Shown here one piece after another: positions 49,908 to 53,786 of a stretch of DNA of 53,786 nt. Within the stretch, counting starts at the first letter, position 1. Each line of letters starts with the position of its first letter. The translations under genes were made by a program, and so were the position numbers. Origin of the DNA: Planctomycetota bacterium (GTDB lineage Bacteria > Planctomycetota > B15-G4); assembly GCA_029259745.1 (NCBI GenBank), contig JAJDEO010000002.1, forward strand, positions 1 through 53,786, read 5' to 3'. The notes under the pieces are model-generated. The model saw only the letters and a program-made list of their open reading frames with translations. It was not told where the DNA came from and searched no databases.

Positions 49908-52733
49908 ATGGCCCGCAAGAAGGCCGCGAAGAAGAAGACGATCGCAACGATCACACACGACGAGGCCGCACGCACGAACATCCCCACGGCCGAGCACCAG
50001 TCGATGCTCGACGAGTCGGTGCAGGACCCGATCCGTGTGGCCTACGAGCGCCGCAACCGCGACCTCGACCCCCAGCTCGTCTGGCGCGGCAAGGACGAGC
50101 AGGACTGGTCGGACCTCGTGGTCAACGCGCCGCCGCTGTTCATCCAGGAGAAGGTGCACCCCAAGGCCCTCATCGACGACCTCGTCAAGCGCAGCAAGCA
50201 GGCCGAGGACGTGGCCGCCAAGCAGGGCGTCGGACTGCAGACGGACCTCTTCGCCGACTTCAACGGTGTCGAGGGCGGCGAGGCTGCCAAGACCGAGTTC
50301 TACCAGCACGAGGCCAACTGGACGAACCGCATGATCCTGGGCGACTCCCTGCAGGTCATGGCGAGCCTGGCCGAGCGCGAGGGCCTACGCGGCAAGGTCC
50401 AGTGCATCTACTTCGACCCGCCCTACGGCATCAAGTTCAACAGCAACTTCCAGTGGTCGACGACCAGCAAGGATGTGAAGGATGGGAAGGCGGATCACAT
50501 CACTCGCGAGCCAGAGCAGGTCAAGGCGTTTCGGGATACGTGGCGCGATGGGATTCACAGCTATCTGACGTATCTACGCGATCGGCTCACTGTTGCCCGA
50601 GACCTCCTAGTCGAATCTGGTTCGATCTTCGTGCAGATGGGCGACGAGAACGTCCACCGCGTTCGAGCGCTAATGGATGAGGTCTTCGGAGAAGATTGCT
50701 GCGTTAGTGTGATATCGGTAGTCAAGACGAGCAGCTCCTCCGGCAAAGCATTGTCGGCGGTGAACGACTACATCATCTGGTATGCGAGAGATCGAGCGAA
50801 GCTGAAGTACCGTCAGCTCTACGTCGCGAAGACCTTGGGAGGCGCCGGGGGGGGGCAGTACACGTGGGCAGAAGACGCCGAAGGCGATAGGGAGAGTTAC
50901 GGCAAGAGCCGAATTAAAGAAGCCGAGGCGAGCGGTCTTCGCATCTTCAGGCCTGACAACGTCACGAGTCAGAGGCCTGCAGGCGAAGGGGATGTACGCA
51001 ACGTTACAGTGAATGGGAAGAGATATACGCCAGGGAAGGGGACGTTCAAAACAGACGCCACTGGCCTATCGCGTTTGAGTCGAGCGCGACGGTTGATAGG
51101 CCTCGGAAACACTCTGTGTTATGTGCGTTTCCTAGATGATTTCCGTGTCTTCCCCATCGTAAATAACTGGGACGACACAGGAATTTCCGGCTTTGGCGAT
51201 CCAAAAGTCTACGTCGTACAGACCCTATCGAAGGTCGTCGCCCGGTGCATTCTAATGTCCTCCGACCCGGGGGACTTGGTACTGGATCCTACTTGTGGCT
51301 CGGGCACGTCCGCCGCGGTGGCCGAGCAGTGGGCCCGGCGGTGGATCACGATCGACACTTCTCGCGTGGCTCTTGCGCTCGCTCGCGCCCGGATCATGGG
51401 AGCACGCTACCCATACTACATCCTCGCCGACTCTCGAGAAGGGCAGCTCAGGGAGGCCGACGTCACCCGCGCAGAGCCGAGCTCCCAGTCCACTCACGGC
51501 AACATCCGCCACGGCTTCGTCTACGAACGCGTGCCGCACATCATGCTCAAGTCGATCGCCAACAATGCGGAGATCGATGTCATCCACGACAAGTGGCAGC
51601 AGGCGCTCGAGCCACTCCGCGAGCAACTCAATGCGGCGCTCGATGAGTCCTGGGACGAATGGGAGATCCCCCGCGAAGTTGACGCCGAGTGGTCCGACGA
51701 CACCAAGGCCCTCCACGCCGACTGGTGGGAGGCCCGCATCGCGCGCCAGAAGGAGATCGACGCCTCCATCGCAGCCAAGGCCGACTTCGAGTACCTCTAC
51801 GACAAGCCCTACGAGGACAAGAAGACCGTTCGCGTGGCCGGGCCGTTCACGGTCGAGAGCCTGAGCCCGCACCGCAGCCTGCACGTGGGCGCGGACGACG
51901 AGCTCATCGACCCGCTGGCCGTGGCCGAGTCTGAGACCGCGGAGGCCGCCGACTTTGTCAGGATGATCCTCGAGAACCTCGAGACGGCCGGCGTCCAGCA
52001 GGCGCACAAGGAGGACAAGATCACGTTCTCGTCTCTCGCGCCCTGGGCTGGCAAGTGGATCTCGGCCGAAGGACGCTACCAGGAGGGCGACGAGGACGAC
52101 GGCACCGAGCGACGCGCGGCCGTGTTCATCGGCCCGGAGTTCGGCACGGTGTCACGAGCCGACCTCGTGGCCGCGGCGCGTGAGGCGGCCGACGGCGACT
52201 TCGACGTGCTTATCGCCTGCGCGTTCAGCTACGGCGCGCACGCGTCCGACTTCGACAGCCTTGGCAAGGTTCCAGTGCTCAAGGCCCACATGAACGCCGA
52301 CCTGCACATGGCCGATGACCTGAAGAACACGGGCAAGGGCAACCTGTTCGTGATCTTCGGTGAGCCCGACATCGACATCCTGCCGGACGACGACGACCCG
52401 GGGCAGATCATCGTCAAGATCAACGGCGTCGACGTCTTCCACCCCAGCACCGGCGAGGTGCGCAGCGACGGCGCCGAGGGCATCGCCTGCTGGTTCATCG
52501 ACACCGACTACAACGAAGAGAGCTTCTTCGTCCGGCACGCCTACTTCCTGGGCGCCAACGACCCGTACAAGTCACTCAAGACCACGCTCAAGGCCGAGAT
52601 CGACAAGGAGGCCTGGGACACGCTCAACAGCGACACGTCTCGCCCCTTCCGCAAGCCGGCATCGGGTCGCATCGCCGTCAAGGTCATCAACCACCTCGGC
52701 GACGAGGTCATGAAGGTCTACCGGGTCGACTGA
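49908..52733 (+). CDS. Site-specific DNA methyltransferase, type III Mod-like (beta class)
   Basis: A 941-residue N6-adenine or N4-cytosine methyltransferase. Catalytic motif IV DPPY (170-173, in CIYFDPPYGIKFN) precedes the S-adenosylmethionine motif I (DPTCGSGTS, 460-468); this order is that of beta-class/type III Mod enzymes. The 285 residues between them hold the target recognition region. A long C-terminal part (about 500-941) without methyltransferase motifs has acidic and beta-rich segments and probably contacts the nuclease or the helicase. GAGGA ten bases upstream of the ATG is the ribosome binding site. The coding segment about 50460-51440 is clearly poorer in GC than the rest (see findings), suggesting an exchanged recognition domain. 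It protects host DNA from the preceding gene product. Confidence 0.93.
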   Translation: MARKKAAKKKTIATITHDEAARTNIPTAEHQSMLDESVQDPIRVAYERRNRDLDPQLVWRGKDEQDWSDLVVNAPPLFIQEKVHPKALIDDLVKRSKQAEDVAAKQGVGLQTDLFADFNGVEGGEAAKTEFYQHEANWTNRMILGDSLQVMASLAEREGLRGKVQCIYFDPPYGIKFNSNFQWSTTSKDVKDGKADHITREPEQVKAFRDTWRDGIHSYLTYLRDRLTVARDLLVESGSIFVQMGDENVHRVRALMDEVFGEDCCVSVISVVKTSSSSGKALSAVNDYIIWYARDRAKLKYRQLYVAKTLGGAGGGQYTWAEDAEGDRESYGKSRIKEAEASGLRIFRPDNVTSQRPAGEGDVRNVTVNGKRYTPGKGTFKTDATGLSRLSRARRLIGLGNTLCYVRFLDDFRVFPIVNNWDDTGISGFGDPKVYVVQTLSKVVARCILMSSDPGDLVLDPTCGSGTSAAVAEQWARRWITIDTSRVALALARARIMGARYPYYILADSREGQLREADVTRAEPSSQSTHGNIRHGFVYERVPHIMLKSIANNAEIDVIHDKWQQALEPLREQLNAALDESWDEWEIPREVDAEWSDDTKALHADWWEARIARQKEIDASIAAKADFEYLYDKPYEDKKTVRVAGPFTVESLSPHRSLHVGADDELIDPLAVAESETAEAADFVRMILENLETAGVQQAHKEDKITFSSLAPWAGKWISAEGRYQEGDEDDGTERRAAVFIGPEFGTVSRADLVAAAREAADGDFDVLIACAFSYGAHASDFDSLGKVPVLKAHMNADLHMADDLKNTGKGNLFVIFGEPDIDILPDDDDPGQIIVKINGVDVFHPSTGEVRSDGAEGIACWFIDTDYNEESFFVRHAYFLGANDPYKSLKTTLKAEIDKEAWDTLNSDTSRPFRKPASGRIAVKVINHLGDEVMKVYRVD

Positions 52734-53786
52734 TGGAATTTCGGATCGCGGACACTTTCACGGACAGCCTGGACAAGCTGACCAACGACGAGCAGAAGGC
52801 CGTCAAGCTCACGGCCTTCGACCTGCAGACCAATCCGGCGCACCCCGGGCTGCAGTTCCATCGCATCGACCGCACGAAGGACAAGAACTTCTGGTCGGTG
52901 CGGGTGAGTCGCGACATCCGTGTCATCGTGCACAAGACCGATGCCAGTCTGATGCTGTGCTACGTCGACCACCACGACGACGCCTACGCGTGGGCCGAGC
53001 GACGCAAGCTGGAACGTCACCCGAAGACGGGCGCGGCGCAGCTCGTGGAGGTTCGCGAGAAGGTCCGGACGATCGAGGTGCCGAGGTACGTCGACGCGCC
53101 GAAGCCGGAAGTCGCGCCGGCGCCACCGCTATTCGCCGAGGTCCCCGAAGAAGAGCTCCTCGGCTACGGCGTCCCTGAGGAATGGTTGGCCGATGCGCGC
53201 GCGGCAACCGAGGACACGCTGCTCGATCTCACCGATCACCTCCCGAGCGAGGCGTCCGAAGCGCTTCTCGAACTGGCCACGGGGAACACGCCGGCTCAGC
53301 CTGTCCACGCGGGCGCGGACGCCGACCCCTTCGAGCACCCCGACGCACAGCGTCGCTTCCGGGTGATGACCGACAAGGACGAGCTGGAACGAGCGCTCGA
53401 CTATCCCTGGGAGAAGTGGACCGTCTTCCTGCACCCTGCGCAGCGCGATGTCGTCGAGCGCGAGTACACGGGGCCAGCGCGCGTGGCGGGCTCCGCCGGA
53501 ACCGGGAAGACCGTCGTCGCGCTGCACCGGGCCGCACACCTCGTGCGGCGTCATCCCGACTCACGCGTGCTGTTGACCACCTTTTCGGATCCGCTGGCGA
53601 ATGCGCTGCGCGTCAAGTTGCGTCGGCTCATCGCGAACGAACCGCGGCTCGCGGAGCGGATCGATGTCGAGGCGCTCGATGCCGTGGCAACGCGCCTGCA
53701 CGTCGCGCACGTCGGCCCCTGCGAGATGGCAACCGACAACGACGTGCGCACTCTGCTGTCGGAAGCAGCCGAGAACGCGGGGCTCA
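52733..53786 (+). CDS. UvrD/Rep-type helicase with RelE/ParE-like N-terminal domain (3' end outside window)
   Basis: The first 351 codons of a longer gene, open to the window edge. The ATG overlaps the methyltransferase stop (TGATG), so it belongs to the same operon. Residues 1-95 resemble RelE/ParE toxins: MEFRIADTFTDSL, then LQFHRIDRTKDKNFWSVRV, DIRVIVH and CYVDHHDDAYAWAERR, matching the strand order of that fold. A Pro-rich linker follows (about 110-230). A superfamily 1 helicase begins at about 230 with LHPAQRDVV (Q-motif-like) and Walker A GSAGTGKT (253-260), then the motif Ia region LLTTFSDPLANAL. The helicase could process DNA ends made by the nuclease; the RelE-like part may bind or cut RNA or act as a protein-binding module. 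Roles are inferred. Confidence 0.87.
   Translation, partial: MEFRIADTFTDSLDKLTNDEQKAVKLTAFDLQTNPAHPGLQFHRIDRTKDKNFWSVRVSRDIRVIVHKTDASLMLCYVDHHDDAYAWAERRKLERHPKTGAAQLVEVREKVRTIEVPRYVDAPKPEVAPAPPLFAEVPEEELLGYGVPEEWLADARAATEDTLLDLTDHLPSEASEALLELATGNTPAQPVHAGADADPFEHPDAQRRFRVMTDKDELERALDYPWEKWTVFLHPAQRDVVEREYTGPARVAGSAGTGKTVVALHRAAHLVRRHPDSRVLLTTFSDPLANALRVKLRRLIANEPRLAERIDVEALDAVATRLHVAHVGPCEMATDNDVRTLLSEAAENAGL

Noticed and set aside
46835..53786. Assignment of the defence operon to BREX or DISARM
   Set aside because: Neither PglZ, BrxC, DUF1998 nor phospholipase D-type partners are present in the visible part; the helicase-nuclease and methyltransferase are closest to type III Res/Mod.

Overview
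This is a GC-rich chromosomal segment, most probably from a planctomycete (Planctomycetota). The signature is the set of lineage-typical families: DUF1800/DUF1501 pairs, a DUF1549-DUF1553 (PSD1) / DUF1501 / PSCyt1 cytochrome operon, a Ser/Thr kinase fused to WD40 repeats beside a sigma factor, and secreted beta-helix and laminin-type proteins. Species or genus cannot be fixed from the sequence alone.

Layout. 1-580: 3' end of a 23S rRNA gene, 5S rRNA and a strong intrinsic terminator. 0.9-4.5 kb: a secreted S10 serine carboxypeptidase and a sulfatase-fold lipoprotein without the formylglycine motif. 4.5-7.2 kb (minus): DUF1800 then DUF1501. 7.5-11.6 kb: a kinase-WD40 receptor divergent from a sigma factor. 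11.9-13.7 kb: a TetR regulator divergent from a fatty acid desaturase. 13.7-18.0 kb (minus): three-gene PSD1-DUF1501-PSCyt1 operon with 4-base overlaps. 18.1-20.2 kb (minus): a lipoprotein joining a Cys-phosphatase domain to a c-type cytochrome, and panB. 20.3-22.1 kb (plus): five small overlapping genes including a DUF1572/DinB-like and a HEAT-like protein. 22.1-27.3 kb (minus): a peptidase-like hydrolase and a PadR-ABC ATPase-FtsX permease operon with a clear palindromic operator. 27.4-29.0 kb: a secreted GGRGEQ-repeat protein and a DinB-like protein.

29.0-36.3 kb is a sugar module: class I fructose-bisphosphate aldolase, then sucrose-phosphate synthase, sucrose phosphatase and a PfkB sugar kinase in a tightly coupled operon, with amylosucrase divergent. 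Together they can make sucrose from hexose phosphates, turn sucrose into alpha-glucan plus fructose, and return fructose to glycolysis. 36.3-44.3 kb: a secreted beta-helix protein, an APC amino acid permease, an alpha/beta hydrolase, and an ECF sigma/anti-sigma pair divergent from a secreted VWA protein. 44.8-46.5 kb: a secreted laminin-B-domain protein with an acidic tandem-repeat linker.

46.8 kb to the window end: a restriction-modification-like defence operon on the plus strand. It holds a helicase-nuclease (type III Res-like), a DPPY DNA methyltransferase whose recognition region is markedly less GC-rich than its flanks, and a UvrD-type helicase with a RelE/ParE-fold N terminus. The third gene runs off the window. 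This module, the phosphatase-cytochrome fusion and the laminin-B protein are the most unusual items.
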